Below are positions 51,144 through 59,704 of a stretch of 60,140 nucleotides of DNA, piece by piece. Source of the stretch: Piscibacillus halophilus. Lineage in GTDB: Bacteria > Bacillota > Bacilli > Bacillales > Alkalibacillaceae. The stretch's first letter is position 1, and each line of letters starts with the position of its first letter. Position numbers and translations under genes: made by a program. Location: NCBI RefSeq assembly GCF_900110685.1, contig NZ_FOES01000013.1:1-60140 (forward strand), in the 5' to 3' direction. The notes beneath the pieces were generated by a model. The model was not told the origin of the DNA. It saw only the letters and a list, made by a program, of their open reading frames with translations, and did no database searches.

Positions 51144-51238
51144 GCAGAAAAGTTTAAGCCCAAACAATTCTCATCTAAAATTGCTTATGAATAGCCTTTA
51201 TAGCTAAACGCAAACTATATTAAAAAGAAGGTGACCTC

Positions 51239-52174
51239 ATGAAAGCAATTGTGATCAATGAATATGGTTCTAAAGATGTTTTACAAGAACAAGAATTTGA
51301 AAAACCAACACCTAAAGACGGACAGGTCATTGTTAAAGTACATGCAACATCCATCAACCCGATCGATTGGAAGTTACGAGAAGGCTATCTTAAAGACATG
51401 GTTCCATTCGATTTTCCGATTATCCTAGGGTGGGATGCTGCAGGAGTTATATATGAAGTTGGAGAAGGTGTGACCGATTTTCAAGTCGGAGATAAAGTCT
51501 TTGCTCGCCCTGAACTGACAAACCGTGGCACATATGCTGAATATACGGCAATCGATGCTCATTTATTAGCTAAAATACCTGACAACGTAAGTTTTGAAGA
51601 AGCTGCTGCAACACCACTTACTGCTCTAACAGCATATCAATGTTTATTTGAACACGGAAACGTAAAAGAAGGAGACAAGGTTCTCGTCCATGCAGGCTCT
51701 GGAGGTGTCGGCTCATTTGCGATTCAGCTTGCTAAAAACGCTGGCGCTTATGTCGCAACCACATGTAGCACAAAAAACGTGGATTTAGTAAAAGACCTCG
51801 GAGCTGATGAGGTCATAGATTATACGAAAGAGAACTTTGAAGAAGTGCTATCCGATTATGATTTCGTACTGGATACATTAGGTGGCGAAATCCAAGAGAA
51901 AAGCTATCAAATTCTAAAATCAGGCGGAGAACTAGCTACTGTTGCTTCACCACCTCAAGAAGAAAAGGCTAACAAACACAAGGTCAAAGCATTCTTCGTA
52001 TGGTTAGAGCCAAAAGGCGAACAGCTTAAGCAAATCGCTAAACAAATGGAAGAAGGCAAGCTCAAAGTAATCATAGGGCACCATTTCCCATTAACTCAAA
52101 AAGGCTTACAAGATGCTCATGAATTAAGTGAGACTCACCATGCTAAAGGAAAAATCGTCATTAACGTCATATAA
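51239..52174 (+). CDS. NADP-dependent quinone oxidoreductase (MDR/zeta-crystallin family)
   Basis: A protein of 311 residues. The N-terminal GroES-like domain (INPIDWKLREGYLKDMVPFDFPIILGWDAAGVI) and Rossmann domain with VLVHAGSGGVGSFAIQLAKNAGAYV are typical of medium-chain reductases of the quinone reductase group. It lacks the structural-zinc Cys cluster of alcohol dehydrogenases. It probably reduces quinones or enones in stress defence. AAGAAGGTGA precedes the ATG. Confidence 0.85.
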   Translation: MKAIVINEYGSKDVLQEQEFEKPTPKDGQVIVKVHATSINPIDWKLREGYLKDMVPFDFPIILGWDAAGVIYEVGEGVTDFQVGDKVFARPELTNRGTYAEYTAIDAHLLAKIPDNVSFEEAAATPLTALTAYQCLFEHGNVKEGDKVLVHAGSGGVGSFAIQLAKNAGAYVATTCSTKNVDLVKDLGADEVIDYTKENFEEVLSDYDFVLDTLGGEIQEKSYQILKSGGELATVASPPQEEKANKHKVKAFFVWLEPKGEQLKQIAKQMEEGKLKVIIGHHFPLTQKGLQDAHELSETHHAKGKIVINVI

Positions 52175-52180
52175 ATGGAA

Positions 52181-52211
52181 AGAGCACTCAATCACAATGA
52201 GTGCTCTATTT
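52181..52211 (+). terminator. Terminator after the quinone oxidoreductase gene
   Basis: A perfect 10-bp stem AGAGCACTCA with TGAGTGCTCT around a 7-nt loop, followed by ATTTTATT. The right arm overlaps the stop of the convergent MazG-like gene. Confidence 0.82.
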
Positions 52212-52490
52212 TATTAACTTACTTTCCCACTTATTTAATTTTTGGCTGATAAAACCTTCAAGCTCTTCTTCACTTTCAGCTAGTTTGTAAAACATGGCCA
52301 AAGATACCAAAATCACATCTACACATTCTTCTTTAACATCATTAATTCCTAATTGTTTATACTCACTTCCACTTGCTTTTAAATACGATAATACAGCTTG
52401 TGATGTTTCTCCTGCTTCCTCTGATAACTTCAAAGCCATTTGCTCCAAAGATTTTGGTTCTTTCTCAATTTCTCTTAAGAGTTGTTCCAT
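52206..52490 (-). CDS. MazG-like nucleotide pyrophosphohydrolase
   Basis: A protein of 94 residues, single all-alpha NTP pyrophosphatase domain with the metal-binding pattern EEAGETSQAV and KEECVDVILVSLAM (E-x2-E ... E-x2-D). It probably hydrolyses non-canonical NTPs. ATG with GGGAGAGGGG upstream. Followed, in the convergent direction, by a shared hairpin. Confidence 0.78.
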   Translation of the reverse strand: MEQLLREIEKEPKSLEQMALKLSEEAGETSQAVLSYLKASGSEYKQLGINDVKEECVDVILVSLAMFYKLAESEEELEGFISQKLNKWESKLIK

Positions 52491-52521
52491 GGTACCCCTC
52501 TCCCAACTACAAAGTTTAATA

Positions 52522-53079
52522 TTAGATCATTATTTCAATCTCGTCCTCATACTTTTGAAATAACTCCTCAACGATTTCATCTATTTTTTCATCCATTTCT
52601 TCAAGCTCTTCTTCTGTTTCAGGTTGGCTAAATGGTTCTAAATGTTCTTCAAAAAATGCATTTTGATATGCACTTATCTCTGCACTCATTTTCACGTATT
52701 CTTTATGATATTCTTCGGGTTCCATATCAAACCGTTCCGCTTGAGCTTCTGCAAATTCTCTAGTCTCATTTGTTTGATCAGTATCTATATCTTCAGATGG
52801 ATACTGTCCAAAGAATTCAACTGACTCATTGACCTCGTCTGATACATCAATTCCCATTTCCTTTGCTTCTTGAACAACTAAAGTTACTTTCACACGAGCT
52901 TCAACTGCATCAGGGATCTTTTCGTCGTCTATTTCTGCCATAAAACGAATATCCCCTATCGTAATTTCTTCACCCCTTACAATGGCAACCACGTCTTCAT
53001 TTTCATATTTGGATGCATCAGAACAACCAACCATAAAACCTAAGCATATGACAACCATCCAACATGCAATCCTATACAT
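52522..53079 (-). CDS. SurA-N-terminal-like lipoprotein
   Basis: A lipoprotein of 185 residues. The signal sequence ends in LGFMVGCSDAS. A helical region follows that resembles the SurA/PrsA N-terminal chaperone domain (EDVVAIVRGEEITIGDIRFMAEID, ARVKVTLVVQEAKEMGIDVSDEVNESVEFF), then a very acidic tail (PETEEELEEMDEKIDEIVEEL). No parvulin isomerase domain is present. It probably binds unfolded exported proteins at the membrane surface. GTTTAAGGGGAATTA-type site before the ATG. Confidence 0.72.
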   Translation of the reverse strand: MYRIACWMVVICLGFMVGCSDASKYENEDVVAIVRGEEITIGDIRFMAEIDDEKIPDAVEARVKVTLVVQEAKEMGIDVSDEVNESVEFFGQYPSEDIDTDQTNETREFAEAQAERFDMEPEEYHKEYVKMSAEISAYQNAFFEEHLEPFSQPETEEELEEMDEKIDEIVEELFQKYEDEIEIMI

Positions 53080-53111
53080 TTAATTCCCCTTAGTTTTATA
53101 CTACAAATACA

Positions 53112-53477
53112 TTACCCTTGATTTTCTAACAACTTCATATACCTGGATGGATCTAAGTCTTCCCCCTCTATAACTAAAGCTGTTAGACCCGTCTCGGTTT
53201 TAGTTTCATGCCATTCACCATTCATCCAAAAAACAGCATCGCCAGCTTTCACATGGATCCATTCTGAGTCGCCCTCTCGCACAATGCCTTCACCACTAAT
53301 CACTAAAAAAAGTTGCGGTAAAGTGGCTTGATGATATCCTACAACCCCTCCTTCTCCTAAGTACATACAACCTATTTGAACAGACTGACTAGATTGTAAG
53401 ATGCGTGTCATAACAAAGTTTGAGCGATACTGATTAATTTGTTTACCGACCTCTTTATTAAACTTATAAAACTCCAT
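53112..53477 (-). CDS. Cupin-domain protein, function unknown
   Basis: A small single-domain cupin of 121 residues: GCMYLGEGGVVGYHQATLPQLFLVISGEGIVREGDSEWIHVKAGDAVFWMNGEWHETKTETGLTALVIEGE. Only part of the usual metal-binding His/Glu set is visible (YHQ..., GEWHET). It lies in a run of minus-strand genes with close spacing. GAGGTGTC precedes the ATG. Ligand or reaction not known. Confidence 0.72.
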   Translation of the reverse strand: MEFYKFNKEVGKQINQYRSNFVMTRILQSSQSVQIGCMYLGEGGVVGYHQATLPQLFLVISGEGIVREGDSEWIHVKAGDAVFWMNGEWHETKTETGLTALVIEGEDLDPSRYMKLLENQG

Positions 53478-53492
53478 ATGACACCTCTTAAC

Positions 53493-53936
53493 TTAATTAA
53501 TGTTACCTAAATATACAGGCGATGGTTCCCCTTTTATGTATTGGAGTAAATAATCTTTTAATTTAGTGGGATACATATGAATCAATTCCAACCTTTCGAA
53601 AGGCACCCATTCCACATCAACCTGATACTTATCAGGTTCAGTTGGCTCAAGCAGTTGTGAATCTAATAAATGACAATGAAAATAACATTCTACTGCATGC
53701 TGACCAGGCTTGCCGTCTCTATCTTCAATATATTCTCGAACAAATAAAAGCTCACCCGCATCGACTTTAGCCCCTGCTTCTTCGAGACACTCTCGTTTTA
53801 ACGTTTCATGAAAACTTTCCGCAAAATCCTGCCCGCCACCAGGACAGAGATAAAATTCATGACCATCATTATTTTTAGTTAATAAAATATGATGATTTTG
53901 AATGATGATTGCTTTTATTGAATTACGTATATGCAT
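53493..53936 (-). CDS. NUDIX hydrolase
   Basis: A protein of 147 residues with a complete Nudix box: Gly, five residues, Glu, seven residues, then RECLEEAG (PGGGQDFAESFHETLKRECLEEAGAKV). It hydrolyses nucleoside-diphosphate-linked compounds; the exact substrate is not readable. ATG ending at 53936 is chosen because AAGGAGG lies 5 nt upstream; an earlier ATG at 53960 would leave this site inside the gene. It begins 11 bp upstream of the next gene's stop on the same strand. Confidence 0.88.
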   Translation of the reverse strand: MHIRNSIKAIIIQNHHILLTKNNDGHEFYLCPGGGQDFAESFHETLKRECLEEAGAKVDAGELLFVREYIEDRDGKPGQHAVECYFHCHLLDSQLLEPTEPDKYQVDVEWVPFERLELIHMYPTKLKDYLLQYIKGEPSPVYLGNIN

Positions 53937-53946
53937 GATTTCCTCC

Positions 53947-54885
53947 TTATATTCTTCCAAATGTTTTTAAAATCTTATATCGATCAACTGTTATAATGCC
54001 TTGCCAATAACGCCTAGAAATGGCAAATTCATTCGGATACTTACCCCATTCCCAAGAGATATCCCAAATACCTTCCTCTGACATTTGTTCAATATAGAAG
54101 TCTAAATTTTGATCGATCAAGGATCCGAATTCACTTACTAAAGCATCTTCTGGACCATCGACAAAATCGAGTGGTAATGGGTTATATCCAGTTGCCCACT
54201 TTGATGGATCTTGTTCTACGCATTTTAAAATATGTGATTCTACTGTTTCGACCACCTGATTATAGGAATATGAAACGGTCTTGTTAAACATTTCTTGATA
54301 AGGTTTTAATAGTTTTATCATCTGTTTAAAGTTGCTTACCTCGTGAAAGTCCATCTCATCCGCGGACATTAATCGCTCAACCGCTTTAGTAACAGAAGCC
54401 CAACCAGTGCTCCATGCACGATCTTCTTCGTCTGTCCAATGTATTAAAAATGCGGCTAATTCTGCACCGGGGTTGAACATCCAATTCTTCTGAACTCCTT
54501 CTTGATAACCCCACCAAGGCGCATGTGGAAAATTATTGTTTTCAGGGAGGACAGATGCCCACATTCCTGAATCTGAATCGTAGGTGTTCACTAAATATGA
54601 AATCATAGTCTGTATAACATCGTGACTAGAACTAACCTCTAAGTCTACTAAAATTCTCCCCGCCGTCCAGGTCGCCATTGCATTAGACTTCGGTAACCAG
54701 AAGTCAGGTTCCAAACCATGACCAAAGCCGCCATCATCATTTTGGAAAGCTTTTAAATAATTCAAAACCTCTTCCTTCGTACCACCATCAAACTCATAGG
54801 ACCATCTCGCCGCCTCCAATGGTCGTGCATGACGCTTCATCCACCTTGCCGACTTTTCAAAGATCCCAACTTTTAAGGCTTGCAT
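53947..54885 (-). CDS. Prenyltransferase/terpene-cyclase-like alpha-toroid protein
   Basis: A protein of 312 residues. LKAFQNDDGGFGHGLEPDFWLPKSNAMATWTAGRIL and SYLVNTYDSDSGMWASV follow the QW/alpha-alpha-barrel repeat pattern of squalene cyclase and prenyltransferase folds, and GIWDISWEWGKYPNEF is a further unit. It is too short and lacks the DxDD acid motif of a true cyclase. Uncharacterised proteins of this kind are common in Bacillaceae. It would be cytosolic; function unknown. Confidence 0.65.
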   Translation of the reverse strand: MQALKVGIFEKSARWMKRHARPLEAARWSYEFDGGTKEEVLNYLKAFQNDDGGFGHGLEPDFWLPKSNAMATWTAGRILVDLEVSSSHDVIQTMISYLVNTYDSDSGMWASVLPENNNFPHAPWWGYQEGVQKNWMFNPGAELAAFLIHWTDEEDRAWSTGWASVTKAVERLMSADEMDFHEVSNFKQMIKLLKPYQEMFNKTVSYSYNQVVETVESHILKCVEQDPSKWATGYNPLPLDFVDGPEDALVSEFGSLIDQNLDFYIEQMSEEGIWDISWEWGKYPNEFAISRRYWQGIITVDRYKILKTFGRI

Positions 54886-54975
54886 GCTAACTCCCCCCTA
54901 TTATCGACTCTAGGAATACCCTTTTGCCTCTCCCTTCTGATTCGACACCAATTTCAGGAAAACCTTCCTGTCATT

Positions 54976-55110
54976 GGCGAAAGCCTTACAGATTTTGACG
55001 AAACAAACTATATAGTTAGCGAGACATTAAGGCGTTTGAGCGAAAGCATTGTCAAAACTAGCGAAACAACCATTTATTTTAGCGAAAACATAATCCAAAC
55101 TGGCGAAACA
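54976..55110 (+). repeat. Array B: seven RGCGAAA cores at exactly 21-bp spacing, upstream of the Bce module
   Basis: Cores start at 54976, 54997, 55018, 55039, 55060, 55081 and 55102 (GGCGAAA, GACGAAA, AGCGAGA, AGCGAAA x3, GGCGAAA). The 14-bp spacers share nothing except a tendency to end in T before the core. Between the minus-strand alpha-toroid gene and the plus-strand response regulator gene. One frame stays open through it (repeating SE/GE every seven codons), but no ribosome site or homology supports translation. Confidence 0.95.
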
Positions 55111-55177
55111 CTTCCACCTTGACCTCTATCTTTTGTTATACTAATTTAAAACTAGATAAAATTGGCAGGTGAAAGCC

Positions 55178-55867
55178 ATGTTTAAATTACTCATCATTGA
55201 AGATGACGAATCACTTTTTCATGAAATAAAAGAACGACTAGCACAGTGGTCATATGATGTCTATGGGATTCAGGATTTTGAAAAAGTCATTGAAGAATTC
55301 ACCCAGATCAAGCCAGACCTCGTCGTGATTGATATTCAACTCCCAAAGTATGACGGATTCCATTGGTGTCGTATCATTCGCTCGCATTCGAATGTGCCAA
55401 TCATTTTTCTATCATCACGAGATCACCCGACAGACATGGTCATGTCGATGCAGCTTGGTGCAGATGACTACATCCAAAAACCCTTCCACTTCGATGTCCT
55501 GATTGCAAAGATTCAAGCCGTACTACGCCGAGTCTATAACTACAACACAGACCAAATTCAGCTCAAGACATGGTGTGGAGCGACGATTGATTATGAAAAA
55601 AATTCCGTCACTAACGAACTCGGAACCATTGAATTAACGAAAAATGAAACCTACATTTTAAGGCAATTAATTGATCATAAAAATAAAATCGTCAGTCGTG
55701 AAGAATTGATTCACAGCCTTTGGGAAGATGAACGGTTTATTAGCGATAACACGCTTACGGTAAACGTTAACCGTCTACGTAAACGACTGGATGAAATTGG
55801 GCTCGGACAATACATTGAAACAAAAGTCGGTCAAGGTTACATGGCGAAGGAAGGCAGTCCATCATGA
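55178..55867 (+). CDS. BceR-like response regulator (OmpR family)
   Basis: A protein of 229 residues. The receiver has IIEDDESL, Asp in LVVIDIQLPKYDG, SSRDHPTD and KPFHFD. The C-terminal OmpR winged helix contains KNETYILRQLIDHKNKIVSREELIHSLW and TLTVNVNRLRKRL. In BceRS systems it activates the ABC transporter promoter. ATG after AGGTGAAAGCC. It overlaps the kinase gene by four bases (ATGA). The BceR-like box at 56888 is its probable target. Confidence 0.87.
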   Translation: MFKLLIIEDDESLFHEIKERLAQWSYDVYGIQDFEKVIEEFTQIKPDLVVIDIQLPKYDGFHWCRIIRSHSNVPIIFLSSRDHPTDMVMSMQLGADDYIQKPFHFDVLIAKIQAVLRRVYNYNTDQIQLKTWCGATIDYEKNSVTNELGTIELTKNETYILRQLIDHKNKIVSREELIHSLWEDERFISDNTLTVNVNRLRKRLDEIGLGQYIETKVGQGYMAKEGSPS

Positions 55868-56871
55868 TTGGAAAATTTTTAACGGAACGACGTAGCTGGA
55901 TCTTACTTTACATCACGTTGCATGGTTTAATCTTATTTATCGCTTACATTGATTCACAAATCGCCTTTGAGGCCATTGCGTATTACACCTTTTTATCCAG
56001 CATTATCTTTATCATGTTTCTAGCGGTAAGGTATCAAAGAGAAACAAAATATTACCAGAAGTTAATAGACCGTGCAAGTCACTTCGACGAAAACGAGTTA
56101 CCTAAACCTAGGTCTCCTTTCGAATCGATTGTCGCAGATCAATTAAGCACACAAACCAAGAAATTAAAACAACTTGAATCCGACAATCGCACCAATTTAG
56201 AACAAGAAAAAGACGAATTACTATCTTGGATCCACGAGGTCAAAACACCTCTGACGGCGATGCAACTCATCATCGATCGAATCGAGGATTCAGCACTAAA
56301 AACTAGCCTTAACTATGAATGGTTACGAATCCATTTATTACTCGACCAACAATTACACAAAAAACGCATGGCCATTATTGAAAATGACCTTTACATTGAA
56401 AACACTGAATTAGAACCGATTATTCACCAGGAAATTAAGAACTTAAAGTCTTGGTGTATACATAGAGGAATCGGATTCGATATAAATTTAGAGGAAAAAG
56501 AAGTGTTAACAGACGGCAAATGGCTTGCCTTTATCATAAGACAACTGCTGTCCAATGCCGTGAAATATAGCGAGAACTCCGACATCGTCCTTTACAGCTA
56601 CAAAGACCATGACCAAATCAAACTCAATGTTCAGGACTATGGAAGAGGCATAGATTCAAAAGACTTGCCTCGAATATTTGAAAAAGGGTTTACTTCCACT
56701 GCCAAACACCAGGATAACTCGGCAACCGGCATGGGACTTTATCTAACAAAGCAAGTGGCTCATTCATTAAAAATCATATTAAATGTCAAATCGACATTAG
56801 GTGAAGGCACGACATTTACGCTTACATTTCCTAAGAAAAACGACTTCGTAGAAATCTCGGATGCACTATGA
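55864..56871 (+). CDS. BceS-like intramembrane-sensing histidine kinase
   Basis: A protein of 335 residues. Two helices (residues 13-30 and 37-57) are joined by a very short outer loop, the hallmark of kinases that read their partner ABC transporter instead of the peptide itself. The His box is LSWIHEVKTPLTAMQL. The HATPase has LLSNAVKYS, DYGRGID and GMGLYLTKQVA. GGAAGGCAG lies just before its ATG, which overlaps the regulator stop. Confidence 0.88.
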   Translation: MIGKFLTERRSWILLYITLHGLILFIAYIDSQIAFEAIAYYTFLSSIIFIMFLAVRYQRETKYYQKLIDRASHFDENELPKPRSPFESIVADQLSTQTKKLKQLESDNRTNLEQEKDELLSWIHEVKTPLTAMQLIIDRIEDSALKTSLNYEWLRIHLLLDQQLHKKRMAIIENDLYIENTELEPIIHQEIKNLKSWCIHRGIGFDINLEEKEVLTDGKWLAFIIRQLLSNAVKYSENSDIVLYSYKDHDQIKLNVQDYGRGIDSKDLPRIFEKGFTSTAKHQDNSATGMGLYLTKQVAHSLKIILNVKSTLGEGTTFTLTFPKKNDFVEISDAL

Positions 56872-56887
56872 ATTTAACATCTAACAT

Positions 56888-56917
56888 GCATGTGACAATA
56901 ATGTCACATGCTTTTTT
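56888..56917 (+). promoter_or_regulatory. BceR-like operator that also reads as a terminator after the kinase gene
   Basis: GCATGTGACA-ATAA-TGTCACATGC is a perfect 10-bp inverted repeat containing TGACA-N4-TGTCA, the TNACA-N4-TGTNA form of BceR-type boxes. It is followed at once by TTTTTT, so the RNA also looks like an intrinsic terminator ending bceRS. A possible -10 (TAAAAT, 56929-56934) follows, fitting an activated promoter for the transporter genes. Confidence 0.8.
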
Positions 56918-56997
56918 CAATTGTTAGGTAAAATAAAGGAAAAGGAACCTCTTCCCCATATACAATGAATTCAGATTAAAAGAAAGGAGCACTAATT

Positions 56998-57759
56998 ATG
57001 AACATTTTACAAGCTCATAAAATCCATAAAAGCTATGGAAACAAATTTAATAGACAGGAAGTATTACAAGGGATCGATCTTAACATCGAACAAGGTGAAT
57101 TCGTCAGTATTATGGGGGCATCTGGTTCAGGTAAAACAACCTTACTCAATGTACTATCATCGATCGATAAAGTCAGCCACGGAACGATTAAAGTCGATGG
57201 CAATATGATTACGAGTATGAAATCGAAAAAACTGGCCGAATTTCGCAAGCATCACCTCGGCTTTATTTTCCAAGAATATAACTTGCTCGATACCCTGACT
57301 GTTAAAGAGAATATTTTATTACCATTATCCATCCAAAACGTTTCAAAAAAAGAAGCGAACGAACGATTCGAAGATGTCGCTAATGAACTTGGGATCTATG
57401 ATGTAAGGGATAAATACCCTAATGAAATTTCAGGCGGTCAAAAACAAAGAACATCAGCTGCGCGTGCGTTTATCCATGAACCAAGCATCATATTTGCCGA
57501 TGAACCAACTGGTGCACTCGATTCAAAATCTGCTTCAAATTTACTAAACAAGTTAAGCGACTTAAACCAAAAACGTAAAGCAACGATTATGATGGTGACA
57601 CATGATCCTGTCGCTGCAAGTTACAGCAGTCGCGTTATTTTTATAAAAGACGGGCAAATTTACTCGCAACTAAATAAAGGCAATGAAGATCGACAAAGCT
57701 TCTTCAAAGACATTATGACAACTCAAGGCGTTTTAGGTGGCGTGCAATATGAACATTAA
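56998..57759 (+). CDS. BceA-like peptide-resistance ABC ATPase
   Basis: An ATPase of 253 residues (MacB/LolD class). Walker A is GASGSGKTT, the Q-loop is [16 protein letters not shown], the signature is [15 protein letters not shown], Walker B is [14 protein letters not shown], and the switch is VTHDP. It drives the following FtsX-like permease, forming a sensor and detoxification transporter for cell-wall-active peptides. AAAGGAGC is 9 nt before the ATG. It overlaps the permease start by 11 bp. Confidence 0.9.
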   Translation: MNILQAHKIHKSYGNKFNRQEVLQGIDLNIEQGEFVSIMGASGSGKTTLLNVLSSIDKVSHGTIKVDGNMITSMKSKKLAEFRKHHLGFIFQEYNLLDTLTVKENILLPLSIQNVSKKEANERFEDVANELGIYDVRDKYPNEISGGQKQRTSAARAFIHEPSIIFADEPTGALDSKSASNLLNKLSDLNQKRKATIMMVTHDPVAASYSSRVIFIKDGQIYSQLNKGNEDRQSFFKDIMTTQGVLGGVQYEH

Positions 57760-59704
57760 TCAACTCATCTTCCGAAACCTAAAGAAAAACTTAAGCAACT
57801 ATTATCTTTATGTCTTTGCCTTAATTTTTAGTGTCGCGATTTATTTTGCCTTTGTCACATTACAATACGATCCATCCATGGATCCGGTGGAAGGGTCTAT
57901 AAAAGGTCAAGCAGGTATAAAAGCGGGATCCATCCTGCTCATTGTGATTGTTTCGATTTTCTTAGTTTATGCAAACAATTTATTCATTAAAAGACGGAGT
58001 AGTGAGATCGGTCTCTTTCAACTAATTGGTATGACGAAAGGGCGGATTTTCCGACTCTTAAGCATTGAAAATTTCATCCTTTACTTTAGCTCTATGCTAA
58101 TTGGAGTTTTAGTTGGTTTTTCAATTTCAAAATTAGTTGTCATGATTGTATTAAAAATTACCGGAGTCGAAGCAGTGGCTTCATTGAGATTTTCAACTGA
58201 AGCTTTAATTCAAACATTGCTCATCTTTATCGGTATCTACTTAATCATCATGTTAACGAACTATTTATTCATTAAAAGACAAAGTATACTATCGCTATTT
58301 CGAGTTCGTTCATCCACTGAAGTTAATGTTAAGCGTATGTCGGTTTGGCAGATGATAATCGGAATCTTAGGGATTGTGATGATTGGATCTGGCTATTATG
58401 TCTCTCAAATGTTATTCGATGGTGAATTCACAACCATCAATGAGCTTTTCTTTGCAATGGCCTTTATCTTAGCCTCTGTCATCATCGGAACTTACTTGTT
58501 TTATAAAGGGTCAGTGGCATTTATCTTTCAATTAATCCGTAAACAAAACAAAGGTTACTTGAACATTAATAAAGTCATGTCACTATCGTCCATCATGTTC
58601 CGAATGAAATCGAATGCTTTATTGTTAACGATTATTACAACAGTCTCGGCTCTAGCCATCGGTTTATTAAGCTTAAGCTATATTTCCTATTATTCAGCAG
58701 AACAGTTGGCAGAGGATTATGTGGTTCACGATTTTGCTTTAATCGATGAGGAAAGTGTAGAGGAGTTTACAACTGCTTTAGAAGAAAACGACGTCAACTA
58801 TTCCATGAACCAAATCGAAGTGCTTAGATTTAAAGCTGATGCCACAAACATCTTAGATCTTGAAATGGAAGAAGATCCAACCATCACGATGGATCCTAAC
58901 ACTTTACCTTTGCCAGTCGTCAGTGATGAAAACTTTGACCATATAGATGTCGATGAAGGAGAAACGATTCTAACGGGCTACTCAGACCTTATGATGCGTT
59001 TTATGACCATTAAAGACTCAGGTGATTTGACTCTTTCTGGTCTAAACAACACTTATGAATTACATCAAACTGAGCTTAAACGGGAGTTTGTCGTATCATC
59101 TTACTTCACTAATGCTGGTGGAATGCCAATTGCTGTCGTGGATCAATCTATTTATGAAGACTTAAAAGCAGACATGGATCCTGAATATCAAATAGAATCT
59201 ACTGTTTTTACAGGTATTGACGTGAGTGAAAACGACCTAGAACGCTCGAATGATATCTTCAATTCAACTAATCTCGGTGACACATTTGGAAACGACTCAC
59301 AGTTACAGTCTAGTCGAGATCAAAAAATGAGCATGGGACTCGCCATGTTTATCGTCGGATTCCTTGGGTTAACGTTCTTAGTCACATCAGGTTGCGTTCT
59401 ATACTTTAAACAAATGGATGAAAGTGATAGCGAAAAACCAAGCTATACTATTTTAAGAAAGCTTGGCTTCACCCAATTCGATTTATTAAAAGGTATTCAA
59501 ATCAAGCAGCTATTTAACTTTGGGATTCCACTTGCAATCGGGCTCTTACACAGCTATTTTGCTGTCCAATCAGGTTGGTTTTTATTTGGCTCAGAAGTAT
59601 GGACGCCGATGCTGATTGTTATGGGACTATACACGGTGCTTTACTCAATCTTCGGCATGCTTTCAGTACTCTATTACCGAAAAGTGATTGGCGAGGCGCT
59701 GTAG
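57749..59704 (+). CDS. BceB-like peptide-resistance ABC permease
   Basis: A protein of 651 residues with ten transmembrane helices. FtsX-type units lie at both ends. A large extracellular domain of about 200 residues (roughly 310-510) sits between helices 7 and 8, very acidic here ([17 protein letters not shown]). This domain recognises the peptide-lipid target in BceB proteins. Start ATG at 57749, 8 nt after AGGTGG. The compound sensed (bacitracin-like, lantibiotic or other) cannot be told from sequence. Confidence 0.9.
   Translation: MNINQLIFRNLKKNLSNYYLYVFALIFSVAIYFAFVTLQYDPSMDPVEGSIKGQAGIKAGSILLIVIVSIFLVYANNLFIKRRSSEIGLFQLIGMTKGRIFRLLSIENFILYFSSMLIGVLVGFSISKLVVMIVLKITGVEAVASLRFSTEALIQTLLIFIGIYLIIMLTNYLFIKRQSILSLFRVRSSTEVNVKRMSVWQMIIGILGIVMIGSGYYVSQMLFDGEFTTINELFFAMAFILASVIIGTYLFYKGSVAFIFQLIRKQNKGYLNINKVMSLSSIMFRMKSNALLLTIITTVSALAIGLLSLSYISYYSAEQLAEDYVVHDFALIDEESVEEFTTALEENDVNYSMNQIEVLRFKADATNILDLEMEEDPTITMDPNTLPLPVVSDENFDHIDVDEGETILTGYSDLMMRFMTIKDSGDLTLSGLNNTYELHQTELKREFVVSSYFTNAGGMPIAVVDQSIYEDLKADMDPEYQIESTVFTGIDVSENDLERSNDIFNSTNLGDTFGNDSQLQSSRDQKMSMGLAMFIVGFLGLTFLVTSGCVLYFKQMDESDSEKPSYTILRKLGFTQFDLLKGIQIKQLFNFGIPLAIGLLHSYFAVQSGWFLFGSEVWTPMLIVMGLYTVLYSIFGMLSVLYYRKVIGEAL

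Noticed and set aside
54880-55122. 80-codon plus-strand ORF with SE/GE heptads across array B
   Set aside because: Same explanation: a by-product of 21-bp spacing. Its ATG lies inside the opposing alpha-toroid gene and there is no homology or ribosome site.
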